The notes beneath the pieces were generated by a model, which ran no database searches, was not told the origin of the DNA, and worked only from the letters and a program-made list of their open reading frames with translations. 42,962 nucleotides of DNA from a bacterium. GTDB taxonomy: Bacteria; 4484-113; JAGGVC01. This document shows positions 16,133 through 25,093 of the stretch, piece after piece (the stretch's first letter is position 1; the number at the start of each line of letters is the position of its first letter). A program made the position numbers and the translations under genes. The stretch is taken from positions 1 to 42,962 of the forward strand of contig JAGGVC010000083.1 in assembly GCA_021158185.1 (NCBI GenBank). The letters run 5' to 3'.

Positions 16133-17977
16133 GTGCAAAGGAGAATCAAAAGCCGGACGTTTGAGCGTACGCTCTTCAAGCTGACATTTGCTTTGGTCGC
16201 ATTCCTGTTTGTCGAAATAGCTTGGTTGTTCGGCGTGTTCAACATCACCGAGAATCTGCTTAGGGATATTCGCTTCCGCACGCGCGGACAGGAAATGCCG
16301 CCCGAAAATGTTCTTATCATCGATTTCCCTTACTGGCGCTCGGATAGGCGAAAAGAGATAGCCAAAGTTGTGCGCGCACTGGGTGAGGGTGGTGCAAAGG
16401 CCATCGTATTGGACATCTTGCTTGATGAGCCTTGGGACGATGAGGGGGACATGGCGCTGAGCGATGCAATTAGGGATACACCGGGAGTGATTCTCTCAAT
16501 GGAAATTGCTGGTGATGAAGATGAGATTATTCCGCTTTCAGTGCCGCTTGAAATTTTCTCCGATTATGCCTGGGGTGTCGGCTTTGCCAATCTAGTTACC
16601 GACAACGACGATAAGGTTGTGCGGGAAGCGCTGATTGTAGAAGGAGAAGATGGAAGATACGCTTCTATAGCGGCGCTTGCAGCCGGGCTGATTGATGATA
16701 TTCCACAACCGCGCCTGATAACAACCGCGCCTGGTGGAGCGCTAATCGGCAACCGGTTCATCCCGACCACATCGCGCGGCACCGTGATGATTAACTACTT
16801 CGGCATTGAAGATGTCTATGATCCCGAAACAGGCATGAGCCGCGTGTGGACTGATGAATTGGTTCTGAATCTCGCTGAACTTGGAATGCTGACACCTGAA
16901 GATTCGCCCTTTGCAGGCAAAGCTGTGATTATCGGATCGTCATCGGAACACACCAAGGATATGCACAAAACGCCCTACGACGTTTTCAAATCCCAGAATT
17001 CGCGTTCGCCGGGCATCATTGTCCAGGCCAATATTCTCGGCAATTTCCTTACGAACGAAAGGCGAATTCCTGATTTCCGGCATTTTCAAGCCTGGCTTGC
17101 GCTTGTTTTCGCTCTTGCTCTAACGAGTTTGTTCGTGGATTCGAGCAAGCGCATTTCAGGATGGGTTGCTGGAATTGCAGCACTATCATTGATGATTGCG
17201 GGAATGGTCATACAGTTCTATTCGTTTCCGACTGTGGCAGTATCGCTTCTCGCGCCCATCTCGACGGTGCCTGTGGCATTCCTGGGCGGCCTGTATTATC
17301 GTTTCGGAGAGGAAAAGCGAAACAAGGAGCTTATGCGGGATCTGTTCGGCCATTACCTTTCGACAGGCCTTGCAAAAGCGATCCTTGCGGATCAGGATCT
17401 TATTAAAATGGGCGGATACGAAATCAGATGCACATTTCTTATCTGCGACATCGATCGGTTCTCGACTCTGTCTGAAAACCTCGATCCGGTTGATCTCGTT
17501 GAATTTCTGAACGTATTTTTCACCCAGATGTACGATGCTGTGAAGGTGTATGGTGGCTGGCTGAATAAATACCTCGGTGACGGGATGCTCGTGGTTTACG
17601 GCGCACTTGTTGAAGATGAGCGCCACGCTGACAATGCTGTTTCTACAGCGCTCGAAATGAGATATCGGATGGACGATATGCAGGAAAGCATCAAGGAACG
17701 GTTCGGTTTCGAGAGCTTTGGTGTAACTATCGGCATTCATACGGGTTATGCCTGTGTCGGAAACATCGGTGCGCCGGATCGGATGGAGTATACAGTTATT
17801 GGTGATTCGGTGAACGTCTGCGACCGAGTTGTGCGTCAAGCAAAGCTTATGAACGACGATATATTGATTACCCAGGATGTCGTTGACAGCGCACACGACA
17901 CAATCCCTTGCGAGGAAGTAGGTACATTCTCCGTCAAAGGCAGGAAGACACCTGTAAAGCTTTTTAGAATCCTATGA
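16133..17977 (+). CDS. CHASE2-domain class III adenylate/guanylate cyclase
   Basis: Membrane receptor cyclase of 614 aa. One N-terminal helix (about 15-35) is followed by an extracytoplasmic CHASE2 sensor domain (about 40-320), then three membrane helices (about 325-400). The C-terminal catalytic domain (about 425-614) has the metal Asp residues in LICDIDRFS and LGDGML, the VGNIGAPDRMEYTVIGDSVN core and the final VKGRKTPV segment. The GDS at the purine-specifying position favours cAMP over cGMP. The start codon is GTG, as the frame is closed by TAG just upstream and the next Met lies beyond the first helix. The next gene encodes a FecR-like exported protein, a common companion of CHASE2 proteins. 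Confidence 0.9.
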   Translation: MQRRIKSRTFERTLFKLTFALVAFLFVEIAWLFGVFNITENLLRDIRFRTRGQEMPPENVLIIDFPYWRSDRRKEIAKVVRALGEGGAKAIVLDILLDEPWDDEGDMALSDAIRDTPGVILSMEIAGDEDEIIPLSVPLEIFSDYAWGVGFANLVTDNDDKVVREALIVEGEDGRYASIAALAAGLIDDIPQPRLITTAPGGALIGNRFIPTTSRGTVMINYFGIEDVYDPETGMSRVWTDELVLNLAELGMLTPEDSPFAGKAVIIGSSSEHTKDMHKTPYDVFKSQNSRSPGIIVQANILGNFLTNERRIPDFRHFQAWLALVFALALTSLFVDSSKRISGWVAGIAALSLMIAGMVIQFYSFPTVAVSLLAPISTVPVAFLGGLYYRFGEEKRNKELMRDLFGHYLSTGLAKAILADQDLIKMGGYEIRCTFLICDIDRFSTLSENLDPVDLVEFLNVFFTQMYDAVKVYGGWLNKYLGDGMLVVYGALVEDERHADNAVSTALEMRYRMDDMQESIKERFGFESFGVTIGIHTGYACVGNIGAPDRMEYTVIGDSVNVCDRVVRQAKLMNDDILITQDVVDSAHDTIPCEEVGTFSVKGRKTPVKLFRIL

Positions 17978-18091
17978 TGAGCGATCCAAGCAGCATCATC
18001 CTAAGTGAAAGCGCTGATTCGAGTCTATGCGCGTTGGGAATATTTCGGGACTGTCAGTCAATCGGGCGCGAGCATGCAAGAATCCGCATTT

Positions 18092-18123
18092 GCGGGTATA
18101 ACTATATGCACCCGCGGGTTTTT
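18092..18123 (+). terminator. Possible terminator between cyclase and FecR-like gene
   Basis: GCGGGT (18092-18097) and ACCCGC (18110-18115) form a 6-bp stem followed by GGGTTTTT. It lies 115 bp after the cyclase stop and 19 bp before the next start, so it could also act as an attenuator for the FecR-like gene. Confidence 0.4.
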
Positions 18124-18141
18124 GGTGCACGGGAGGGTTTC

Positions 18142-18777
18142 ATGAAAACCATCAGGATTTTCGCTGTTATTGCACTGTTTCTTTTAGTGGCGTCATTTTC
18201 GATATCGGCTGCCGATGAACCGCTTGCATTTCTGATCGGTTACAAGGGAAGTGTCAAGGTTGCAGGGGAAAGCCCTAAGCTTGGCATGGCCATATTCGCT
18301 GATGAGGCAGTAACCGCTGGCAAGAACTCGAATGCCAGCATTCTTCTGATAGACGACAATCTGTACAAGATTGGCGCCAGTTCGAGCATCAATGTCGAAG
18401 TTGACCTGGTAGAGGGCGACATGAAGAAACTGCCCAGGAAGGACGGTACCTGGGTGATCCTCTACAAGAAATTCCAGGACCGCGTGAAAGCTCAGAAGGA
18501 TATCAGCCAGTATGGAGCAGTTCGCACCGCAAGCCTATCGCCGGATATGAAGTTACTTTCGAAAAGGGAAGCAGAAAAGCTTGTCGATAAGACACGCAAG
18601 GAGCTCGAGCTTGAAAAAGGCAGCGTGGAGTTCTTCCTGGTCGGAGGTTCTGTCTGGGAGTATCATAGCTTTTATGAGGAAGCGCTCGCAACTTACAATG
18701 AAGGACTAACCAGGTTCCCGACTTCGAGTGAGCTTATATTCGCCCGTGCGGTAGTCAGCGCGAAGATCAAGGGCTAG
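18142..18777 (+). CDS. Exported FecR-like protein with C-terminal TPR-like helices
   Basis: Secreted or periplasmic protein of 211 aa. The signal peptide ends near SISAADEP. Residues about 30-90 follow the FecR pattern (GYKGSVKVAG, then an ILLIDDNLYKIGASSSINV strand), the small beta domain found in FecR sensors and in companions of CHASE2 cyclases. The C-terminal 50 residues (YHSFYEEALATYNEGLTRFP) look like a TPR helix pair. The ATG at 18142 has GGGAGGG four bases upstream; the longer frame from 17974 lacks support. It probably supplies or modulates the signal sensed by the upstream cyclase, which is inference. Confidence 0.75.
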   Translation: MKTIRIFAVIALFLLVASFSISAADEPLAFLIGYKGSVKVAGESPKLGMAIFADEAVTAGKNSNASILLIDDNLYKIGASSSINVEVDLVEGDMKKLPRKDGTWVILYKKFQDRVKAQKDISQYGAVRTASLSPDMKLLSKREAEKLVDKTRKELELEKGSVEFFLVGGSVWEYHSFYEEALATYNEGLTRFPTSSELIFARAVVSAKIKG

Positions 18778-18832
18778 GGCGGATCATTTGGTATGTGCAG
18801 GGCTGTTTGCGAGCGCCTGCGAAAGGCCATGT

Positions 18833-19666
18833 TTATTGCGTTCCTGCAAATGCCATCGCTGTCTCAAGCGAGACATCACCTTCGATATCGTCGATAGAGC
18901 CTGTAGATGGCAGATCGAGGTTGATGAAAACGTAGTAGCCCATATCGTATTTGGCGATTTCGGTTCGTCCCCCGTACACGGTCGTATACATGTAGTGATC
19001 GCCGAAATCACTCTTGATGAGGAGTTTTGTGCATTTCCAGATTTTGTCCTTCCAGGTTATGGTTTTTATTCCCTGGTTCTCGATGAACACCCAGCTTGCC
19101 GAGTAACGACTTGCTGCGAAAATATAGAAATAGAGCTTGTTTGAATTGTCCCATCTGATCTGGGGGATCAAAGGTACCATTTCCTCAAAGTCAAATATCC
19201 TGTCGTTCGCGCCGAGAGGAAAGAAGCTCTCGATGATGGCTCCGTCGTTCGTCTTTGCCGAGACTGTTACGCCATCAATGGAGTAGGTTGCATTCTGGAA
19301 GTATATGTTATCGTTTACGATCAGCTTCCTTGTGCTTCTGATCGGAAGAAGCGTCCTTTTATCTATAATGCATGTGCTTGCTTCGGACATCTCGTCGCTC
19401 TTCGCGTTGTAACGGATCGTATAGTTGGAAAGTCCCATTTGAGAATCGATTACGATCTTGTACGCCGCGCTGCCTATCCGTTCAAGCTGGCGGTTGTAAA
19501 TCCCGAAGTTGAACACCTTGTTCTGCGGCCAGTCGGGCGGCTTGAACTCAGCCTGTATAATGCCCCTCTGTGCGCTGACGGTGCTTGCGAAGAGAAGGAT
19601 AAGCGCAATTGACAGACAAGCCGCATTTACTCCGAACCTGAATGCTGTACGTAATGGCTCAGTCAT
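18833..19666 (-). CDS. Exported beta-rich protein, DUF3108-like, coupled to a metal ABC transporter gene
   Basis: Protein of 277 aa with a signal peptide ending at STVSAQ, then a beta-rich domain containing YKIVIDSQ, LPIRSTRKL and WKCTKLLIKS segments resembling DUF3108-type outer-membrane-associated proteins. Two starts are possible. The ATG at 19708 overlaps the ABC ATPase stop as ATGA, which implies coupling. The ATG at 19666 lies nine bases after a TATAAT box and yields a more usual signal peptide, suggesting a leaderless transcript. I chose 19666. Neither has a clear Shine-Dalgarno. Function unknown. Confidence 0.6.
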   Translation of the reverse strand: MTEPLRTAFRFGVNAACLSIALILLFASTVSAQRGIIQAEFKPPDWPQNKVFNFGIYNRQLERIGSAAYKIVIDSQMGLSNYTIRYNAKSDEMSEASTCIIDKRTLLPIRSTRKLIVNDNIYFQNATYSIDGVTVSAKTNDGAIIESFFPLGANDRIFDFEEMVPLIPQIRWDNSNKLYFYIFAASRYSASWVFIENQGIKTITWKDKIWKCTKLLIKSDFGDHYMYTTVYGGRTEIAKYDMGYYVFINLDLPSTGSIDDIEGDVSLETAMAFAGTQ

Positions 19667-19675
19667 AACGTCGCT

Positions 19676-19704
19676 ATTATAACGCAACAGCTTTGGGTCG
19701 TGAA
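19676..19704 (-). promoter_or_regulatory. Internal promoter before the DUF3108-like gene
   Basis: On the minus strand TTCACG (19704-19699), a 17-bp spacer and a perfect TATAAT (19681-19676) lie nine bases before the ATG at 19666. It overlaps the alternative N-terminal codons of the gene, so one of the two starts may be used under each promoter. Confidence 0.4.
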
Positions 19705-20436
19705 TCATATCGTAGCATGCTGATGTCCAACGTGCCCAAACGTGCGGTGTATGTTGTCGTCGGTCAGCGCTTCTTCAGGTGTGCCATAAGCGATCATCCG
19801 TCTGTTGAGAAGAAGTGTGTGGGTCGCGTGGTGGCGTGCGACAAGCCAGTCATGAGTTACCATAAGAACAGTTATTTCGTCCTCGGCAAGGCAGTCTTCA
19901 AGGATGCGGTACATATCGTCCTCGCCCACGATATCTATGCCGGTCGCCGGTTCATCAAGGACGAGAAGCCGGGGCTTTCTTACGAGGGCGCGCGCCAGAT
20001 AAACGCGCTGAAGCTCGCCGCCCGAAAGCCAACCGATCGGTTTGTGACTGAGGTGACTTGCACCGACGAGTTCAAGCATCTCATTGATAATTTCGTGCGT
20101 ACACGTTTGTATTCCTGCCGGCCATCGCCTTAAGAAACCGCTTGCCACAAGATCGCAGGATGTTGCTGGGAAGCTCCTGTCAAGTGTTTTCACCTGAGGA
20201 ATGTAACCAATCCATTCAGGCGGAATTTGCTTGGGCTCTTTGCCGAAAAGTTGAATTTTGCCCGTAGTAGGTGGCATAAGGCCAAGGATTGCTTTCAGAA
20301 GCGTTGATTTGCCGGAGCCGTTGGGGCCTAGAATTGAAACGAAATCGCCTACGGACGCACTGAAACTAATGTCGGCGATAGCAGTGAAATCGCCCAGCTT
20401 TATCTTTAGCTCACTTACAGTGACAGCATCGGCCAT
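19705..20436 (-). CDS. znuC: Zinc/manganese-type ABC transporter ATP-binding protein
   Basis: Cytoplasmic ATPase (243 aa) of a cluster-9 metal importer. Walker A GPNGSGKST (about residues 38-46), signature LSGGELQRV, Walker B LLVLDEPATGID and the switch His in MVTHD are all intact. The QVKTLDRSFPAT segment after the Q-loop is typical of ZnuC/MntB-like proteins. It follows the binding lipoprotein gene on the same strand after 112 bp, but no permease gene is present nearby. It ends in an ATGA overlap with the DUF3108-like frame. The metal is zinc or manganese; sequence alone does not decide. Confidence 0.88.
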   Translation of the reverse strand: MADAVTVSELKIKLGDFTAIADISFSASVGDFVSILGPNGSGKSTLLKAILGLMPPTTGKIQLFGKEPKQIPPEWIGYIPQVKTLDRSFPATSCDLVASGFLRRWPAGIQTCTHEIINEMLELVGASHLSHKPIGWLSGGELQRVYLARALVRKPRLLVLDEPATGIDIVGEDDMYRILEDCLAEDEITVLMVTHDWLVARHHATHTLLLNRRMIAYGTPEEALTDDNIHRTFGHVGHQHATI

Positions 20437-20548
20437 TCATTCCGTCCTCATTCAAGAAACATCACCGGACATAATTATAACCATTATTCGTCATTTCCGG
20501 AACATCGCCAATAATTCAGGTTTTCACCCTAGGGCAATCGGAGTGGAA

Positions 20549-21517
20549 TCATCCTCCGAATGCGGCAACGAGCGTGTCTGCGTTGTATCGAATAAGATCG
20601 GAGTACTTTATTCTGCCCTGAATGCCCCCGAGCGGATCGAGTTCGTAAACAGGCAGTCCGGTTTCAGATGAAAGTACCTGTGCAGCGCTTTTTTGAAGCT
20701 GCGGCTCGGTGAAAATAGCCTTAACATCGTTTTTCCTTATGATGTCGACCAGATCTGCGATGAATTTCGGAGAAGGTTCCTTGCCCGGCGCAGGCTCGAT
20801 TAGCCCCACGAGTTTTAGATTGTAATCCCTCAGGAAATAAAGAAACGATGGGTGAACGAGGACAATCGCTTCGCCTGCGTAAGCTGCTAGTTTTTCCGCT
20901 AATTCACGATCCAGCGCGTCAAGTTCTTGTGAAAAGCGCTCGGCGTTCGCTTCGTATACGGAAGCTCCAGCGGGATCAAACTCCGAGAGCTTGCCGGCTA
21001 AACCTGCAAGAATCGTCTTTACGGCGCGAGGCGATGTGAAAAAATGCGGATCGGTATTGCCGGTTCCTCCTTCTGAACGATGGCGACCCGGATCGCTATG
21101 ACTATGCTCAGGCATTTCCATTTGCATTTCAGCCGGAAGAAACGAAAAGACCTCGATGCTTTTTTTGCCCGCGATGTCGACTACCCATCCGTCAAGCACC
21201 GGATGAACGAAAAAGACACCGGTTGCATCTTGAATCACTGCCATATCACGCGGTGTCGGCTCATACGTATGAGGAGAGCTTCCGGCTTGAAGAAGGCAGG
21301 CCACATCGCCCCTGTCGCCGGCTACTTCCCGAAGAATTGCCGCAAGCGGTGGAATGGTAGCGATGTAGGACGGCTTGTCACTGACCGTCTCATGTTCTTC
21401 ACTGTCAACATCGTTGCATCCAAAAGCCACGGGAACGAGGATCATAATTGCGGCGGATGCGGCGATAATCCTGATGAAACCTAGTTCAAAGAACGCAGAT
21501 ATGGTGGACAGATTCAA
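20549..21517 (-). CDS. znuA: Metal-binding lipoprotein of an ABC importer (ZnuA/TroA family)
   Basis: Substrate-binding lipoprotein of about 322 aa; the signal ends in VAFGC. It captures Zn(II) or Mn(II) outside the membrane. The three His ligands appear in SSPHTYEP, DPHFFTSP and LVHPSFLYF, with the fourth ligand Asp in ELDPLGG. A His/Asp/Glu-rich loop (EHSHSDPGRHR) between domains is typical of zinc-binding members, which favours zinc. A TTG start at 21517 is chosen because GGAGGAG lies at good distance; the GTG at 21547 has none. The permease subunit is missing from this locus. Confidence 0.88.
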   Translation of the reverse strand: MNLSTISAFFELGFIRIIAASAAIMILVPVAFGCNDVDSEEHETVSDKPSYIATIPPLAAILREVAGDRGDVACLLQAGSSPHTYEPTPRDMAVIQDATGVFFVHPVLDGWVVDIAGKKSIEVFSFLPAEMQMEMPEHSHSDPGRHRSEGGTGNTDPHFFTSPRAVKTILAGLAGKLSEFDPAGASVYEANAERFSQELDALDRELAEKLAAYAGEAIVLVHPSFLYFLRDYNLKLVGLIEPAPGKEPSPKFIADLVDIIRKNDVKAIFTEPQLQKSAAQVLSSETGLPVYELDPLGGIQGRIKYSDLIRYNADTLVAAFGG

Positions 21518-21622
21518 GTTATCTCCTCCATCTCTTTTGCTATGCACCCCCCGATTTCCTTGCCATAATGCAAAAGCAGACGTATTCGAAGCAGGTTCAT
21601 CAAGACGGAAACACTACCTCCG

Positions 21623-23329
21623 TTATTCCCTCGTTTCGCCCCAGTGATAGCCGATGATGGCCAGATCCTGCTCGTCAATTACGCCGTCGCGGTTTCCGTC
21701 CCGTGTCGGCCAATCGTCGGCGGAGTTATCGCCACCCGACGCCATAAGCTCATACCAGTAGTCCGCAATCGTCTGGCAATCCAGGTCGTCTATAGCGTTA
21801 TCGCCGTTATAGTCGCCGTCAAACACACGCGCGAAGAAGAATACTTCAGTGCTTTCGCAGGAGAGACCGCGGCGCCACACACGAATGAAAGCAACATGTC
21901 TGTCGTTCGTCAGATCGTCGGGATTGATGATTAACCTGAAACCGTTTGAGCCGTCATCATCGGTGTAGTAAGGGCTTCCATCGATAAAAAATTCAGCTAG
22001 TTCCGTGTTTATATTCGTTTCGATTCCTACAGGTATCAGGCCTCCCGATTCGATTACTGCACCATCGAAGACATCGGGGAATCTTGCAAATAGGGGCGTA
22101 TCGTTAAGAAATGGCAAGGGATTGCTCGGGTATTCGGTTGTTACAATGATGTCGCCATCCATCCAGGAATCGCTGACGGTTGCGGCTATCATGCTCGGAG
22201 TCCAAGCGGTAGTCGGTACAGTGGCATCTGCCACAGTAAGAACTCCAAGGTTATCGAAATGTTTGCCGGTGATCACCGCCGTTTCACCCTCGATAAGCAC
22301 GAGATCATCGGAATTTGCAATCATCGGGTCAAGTCCGATTGTAAGTTCCTCTAGGTTTGCGCCGCCGATAGTTATCAAGATTGCGCTTTCCGTTCTTTCG
22401 GTATCGATCGCGGGAACAACCGCTGTTATGGACTTGTTGCCCCACATCATAGAAGCAGTTTTTTCCTCGCCGCCGAACACGAGCGTGCTGTCGCCCTGTA
22501 TGAATCCCAAGTTTGCCCCTGTGACTGTGACAGGATCACCTTCAGCGGCATGATCAACGCTGACGCTCAGAACATATGGACTGGTCACGATGAAATCTGT
22601 ATCCGTTATCGCAATCGTGTCATCGATCAGAACGATAATCGGGCCGGTGATGGCAAATTCTGGAACGATAACAGTTATCTCGTCGTTAATGTTGTCCCAA
22701 TCTGCGATCTCAGCAGCGATAGAGCCAGTCCTGGTGACGAAAAACACCTCATCCGTCTCCTCGTCGTACGTACCGAAGTACTCGCCGGAGATAACAACCT
22801 GGTCGCCGTATCCGCCTGATAACGGCGCAAATCCAGAAACCGAATGGGGACTTACCTTGTACGTGATTTCACCGCTGAAATCGCTTTCGTCGCTTGTGTC
22901 GTTGACGACAGTCAGGCGGTAATAGTAGGTTTCGCCAACTTCAGGATGTCCTCCTGGAAATTCCGTATCGTCGAATTGAACAGGGTTGTCTGGTGCTTGG
23001 TTGATTATATTACCGGAGTTCACGCGAAGCGCAGTGTTTTCATCGGGCTGACCGGTGATTGGCTCAGTATTGCGATACAGGTAATAGCCAATGGCGCTCG
23101 GGTCGCTTACACGAGCCCAAGTTACACGGATGCCCAGAGGAAGGCCGGATGGGGTTTTACCGATCATTCTTCCCGCGGAGAGAATGACAGGCGCGTCTAT
23201 CCGATTCCCGCTGTTAAGCGTGGTCGTTACCGTTCTGTTTCCATCGCACGAGCTTGCTGCGAGTGTGCAGACCAAAGCTGTGATGATGACTGACAGGTAA
23301 AATGAAATATTTGCAGCGTTTCTCTTCAT
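21623..23329 (-). CDS. Secreted lipoprotein with FnIII-like, TIG and C-terminal dockerin-like domains
   Basis: Exported protein of 568 aa with a signal peptide ending ASSC. A fibronectin III-like domain (about 45-160; LPLGIRVTWARV, YYYRLTVVNDTSDESD) is followed by three IPT/TIG-like beta domains (about 165-400), an uncertain beta region, and a C-terminal dockerin-like pair of calcium loops (DYNGDNAIDDLDCQ and DGNRDGVIDEQDL). It is a paralogue of the next gene upstream, sharing the NDTSDESD signature. Dockerins normally bind cohesins; no cohesin is visible in the window. The ATG at 23329 has AGGTG seven bases upstream; the GTG at 23338 abuts the stop of the previous gene. Confidence 0.75.
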   Translation of the reverse strand: MKRNAANISFYLSVIITALVCTLAASSCDGNRTVTTTLNSGNRIDAPVILSAGRMIGKTPSGLPLGIRVTWARVSDPSAIGYYLYRNTEPITGQPDENTALRVNSGNIINQAPDNPVQFDDTEFPGGHPEVGETYYYRLTVVNDTSDESDFSGEITYKVSPHSVSGFAPLSGGYGDQVVISGEYFGTYDEETDEVFFVTRTGSIAAEIADWDNINDEITVIVPEFAITGPIIVLIDDTIAITDTDFIVTSPYVLSVSVDHAAEGDPVTVTGANLGFIQGDSTLVFGGEEKTASMMWGNKSITAVVPAIDTERTESAILITIGGANLEELTIGLDPMIANSDDLVLIEGETAVITGKHFDNLGVLTVADATVPTTAWTPSMIAATVSDSWMDGDIIVTTEYPSNPLPFLNDTPLFARFPDVFDGAVIESGGLIPVGIETNINTELAEFFIDGSPYYTDDDGSNGFRLIINPDDLTNDRHVAFIRVWRRGLSCESTEVFFFARVFDGDYNGDNAIDDLDCQTIADYWYELMASGGDNSADDWPTRDGNRDGVIDEQDLAIIGYHWGETRE

Positions 23330-23338
23330 AGTTTTCAC

Positions 23339-24991
23339 CTAGAACTGCTCCCCGTCCAAAAGGTTTGGTGGCGGAAGAATGATCGTTATCGGCGTGTTAT
23401 CGCTTGATACTCCTTCAACCGTTACGAATACGTTACCCGACTTCGCATCATCCGGAATATTAACGATGATGCTCGTTTGGCTCCAGCTCAAATAGTCAGA
23501 ATCGCCCACTATCGAATCGTCGTACGTACCGTTATCGAACGTGACGGTGCTGGTACCCCGTATACTTCCGAATCCATCGCCGCTGATTATGAGCGTCTGG
23601 CTCACCATTTTACGGTCGTCATCGAACGAAGTAATTGTCGGCTTAACGTTGAAGCTGACAGAATTGCCCTCAAGCGTTTCTTCGCCGGGCGAGCCGTCCA
23701 CATTCGCCTTGACGGTTACTTTGACCGAAGCCTGGCCGCTGATTCCGGAAGGCACTGCAGCCGTGATCGCTGTATCGCTCCAAGATGAAACGCTTGCGGT
23801 CGCGCCTCCGAAAGTAACTGAGCTGTTGCCCTGTGAAGAGCCGAATGTTGTGCCGTTGATCGTTATGGATTCTCCGATCTCCGCATTGCTTGAGGAGAGA
23901 TCAGTGATCTTCGGGAGTACATCGAAGCCGGCAGCGCTACTTTCATTGTTGCCGGTTTTCACGGTTACATCGCCGTCGCTCGGAGCGGTTGCAGGAATCG
24001 TCGCCTGAATCTCGGTATCCGACCAGCTCACGTATTCGCCGCTCGCGCACTCGACGCCGCCGAAGAAAACCTTGCCGTTTGCAGTGCTGCGATCGGATTC
24101 AAAGTCAGTTCCCGAAATCGTTACGGTATCGCCAACCTGTCCCTGGTTGTCTCCGCCGCAGTCCACGGAACCGATGGATGGCGCAATAACCGTAAAATCA
24201 CTCGCGGATTCAACGTTCTGGGAGTTTTCCAGTACGACTCTGACGTGGCCGGTGATTGCGCCTGTGGGAACGGTCACGTTGATTGAAGTATCGCTCCACG
24301 ACGTGATCGCGGCATCGATCCAGCTTGTCGCGCTATCCCTGAACTGAACTTTATCGCCCGTCTTTTCGCTGCTACCGAAACCGTTGCCCTGGATTTCGAC
24401 GGCATCGAGAATGCTCTCCGTATCGGGGTTGAGTGCCGAGATTGAGAAGTCGATTCCGATCGTGATGTTGAGCTCGTTACTCACGTCGCTTTCATCGCTC
24501 GTGTCGTTGATGTTCGTTGTTCTGTAATAGTAGGTTGTGCCCCATGTGGGTGAGCCTTCAGCGGGGGGTAAGCCGGATCCGAAGTAAATATCGTTCCAGG
24601 TCACGCTCGCGCCGGAGCCGGGATTCGCGATGGCCGAGGCGTTCACTTTCTTGCTTGAATCGGACTGCCCGTCCGACATGCTGCTCGTGTCGCGGTATAC
24701 GTTGTATCCGCCCGCAGCATCGGCCTGCCTGTCCCAAGTGAGTTGGACACCGATTGGCAACCCGCTCGCATCTCTCAGAATCGCAGCGCACAACCCGCCT
24801 GCCACAACTGCGTGCTCATCATCGACTTCGCAGGAGCAATCAGGCGCGGAATCCGGCGAATCCGCAGTTCCCTGCTCATCGCCGCTTCCCGGCGTAATGA
24901 CACTAGAATTCGCGCCGCTCCCTCCGCCGCACGCTGTCAGCATCAGGATTACCCAGGCAGTCAAAACAAAACTGAATAATGTCTCTTTCAT
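23339..24991 (-). CDS. Secreted lipoprotein with FnIII-like and tandem TIG domains, ending LPPPNL
   Basis: Exported lipoprotein of 550 aa (signal ending MLTAC, then a Gly/Ser-rich linker). A Cys-containing segment and an FnIII-like domain (IGVQLTWDRQADAAGGYNVY, with NDTSDESD) are followed by four IPT/TIG-like domains. Each carries the pattern ISG.GFGS...VTF.....SWSDT.I...VP. The C-terminal end reads IILPPPNLLDGEQF, matching the end of the subtilisin-like protein (VSLPPPNLTGLVENR). This suggests a shared sorting or attachment signal. The ATG at 24991 has GAGGATGAG upstream. Same strand as both neighbours, possibly an operon with the protease. Confidence 0.75.
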   Translation of the reverse strand: MKETLFSFVLTAWVILMLTACGGGSGANSSVITPGSGDEQGTADSPDSAPDCSCEVDDEHAVVAGGLCAAILRDASGLPIGVQLTWDRQADAAGGYNVYRDTSSMSDGQSDSSKKVNASAIANPGSGASVTWNDIYFGSGLPPAEGSPTWGTTYYYRTTNINDTSDESDVSNELNITIGIDFSISALNPDTESILDAVEIQGNGFGSSEKTGDKVQFRDSATSWIDAAITSWSDTSINVTVPTGAITGHVRVVLENSQNVESASDFTVIAPSIGSVDCGGDNQGQVGDTVTISGTDFESDRSTANGKVFFGGVECASGEYVSWSDTEIQATIPATAPSDGDVTVKTGNNESSAAGFDVLPKITDLSSSNAEIGESITINGTTFGSSQGNSSVTFGGATASVSSWSDTAITAAVPSGISGQASVKVTVKANVDGSPGEETLEGNSVSFNVKPTITSFDDDRKMVSQTLIISGDGFGSIRGTSTVTFDNGTYDDSIVGDSDYLSWSQTSIIVNIPDDAKSGNVFVTVEGVSSDNTPITIILPPPNLLDGEQF

Positions 24992-25093
24992 ATACTCATC
25001 CTCATCTCGGCTTTGCATTTCCAAAATCACCTTCGCCAGCAACCGATCTCAAGCTGATACGAAAATGGCGGAACGCCAAGCCTTCTAAACTCC

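Noticed and set aside
20471-20487. ATAAT-N7-ATTAT inverted repeat before the metal ABC ATPase gene, as a Zur/Fur operator.
   Set aside because: AT-rich symmetry alone does not separate it from a chance palindrome; no second site appears before the binding-lipoprotein gene.
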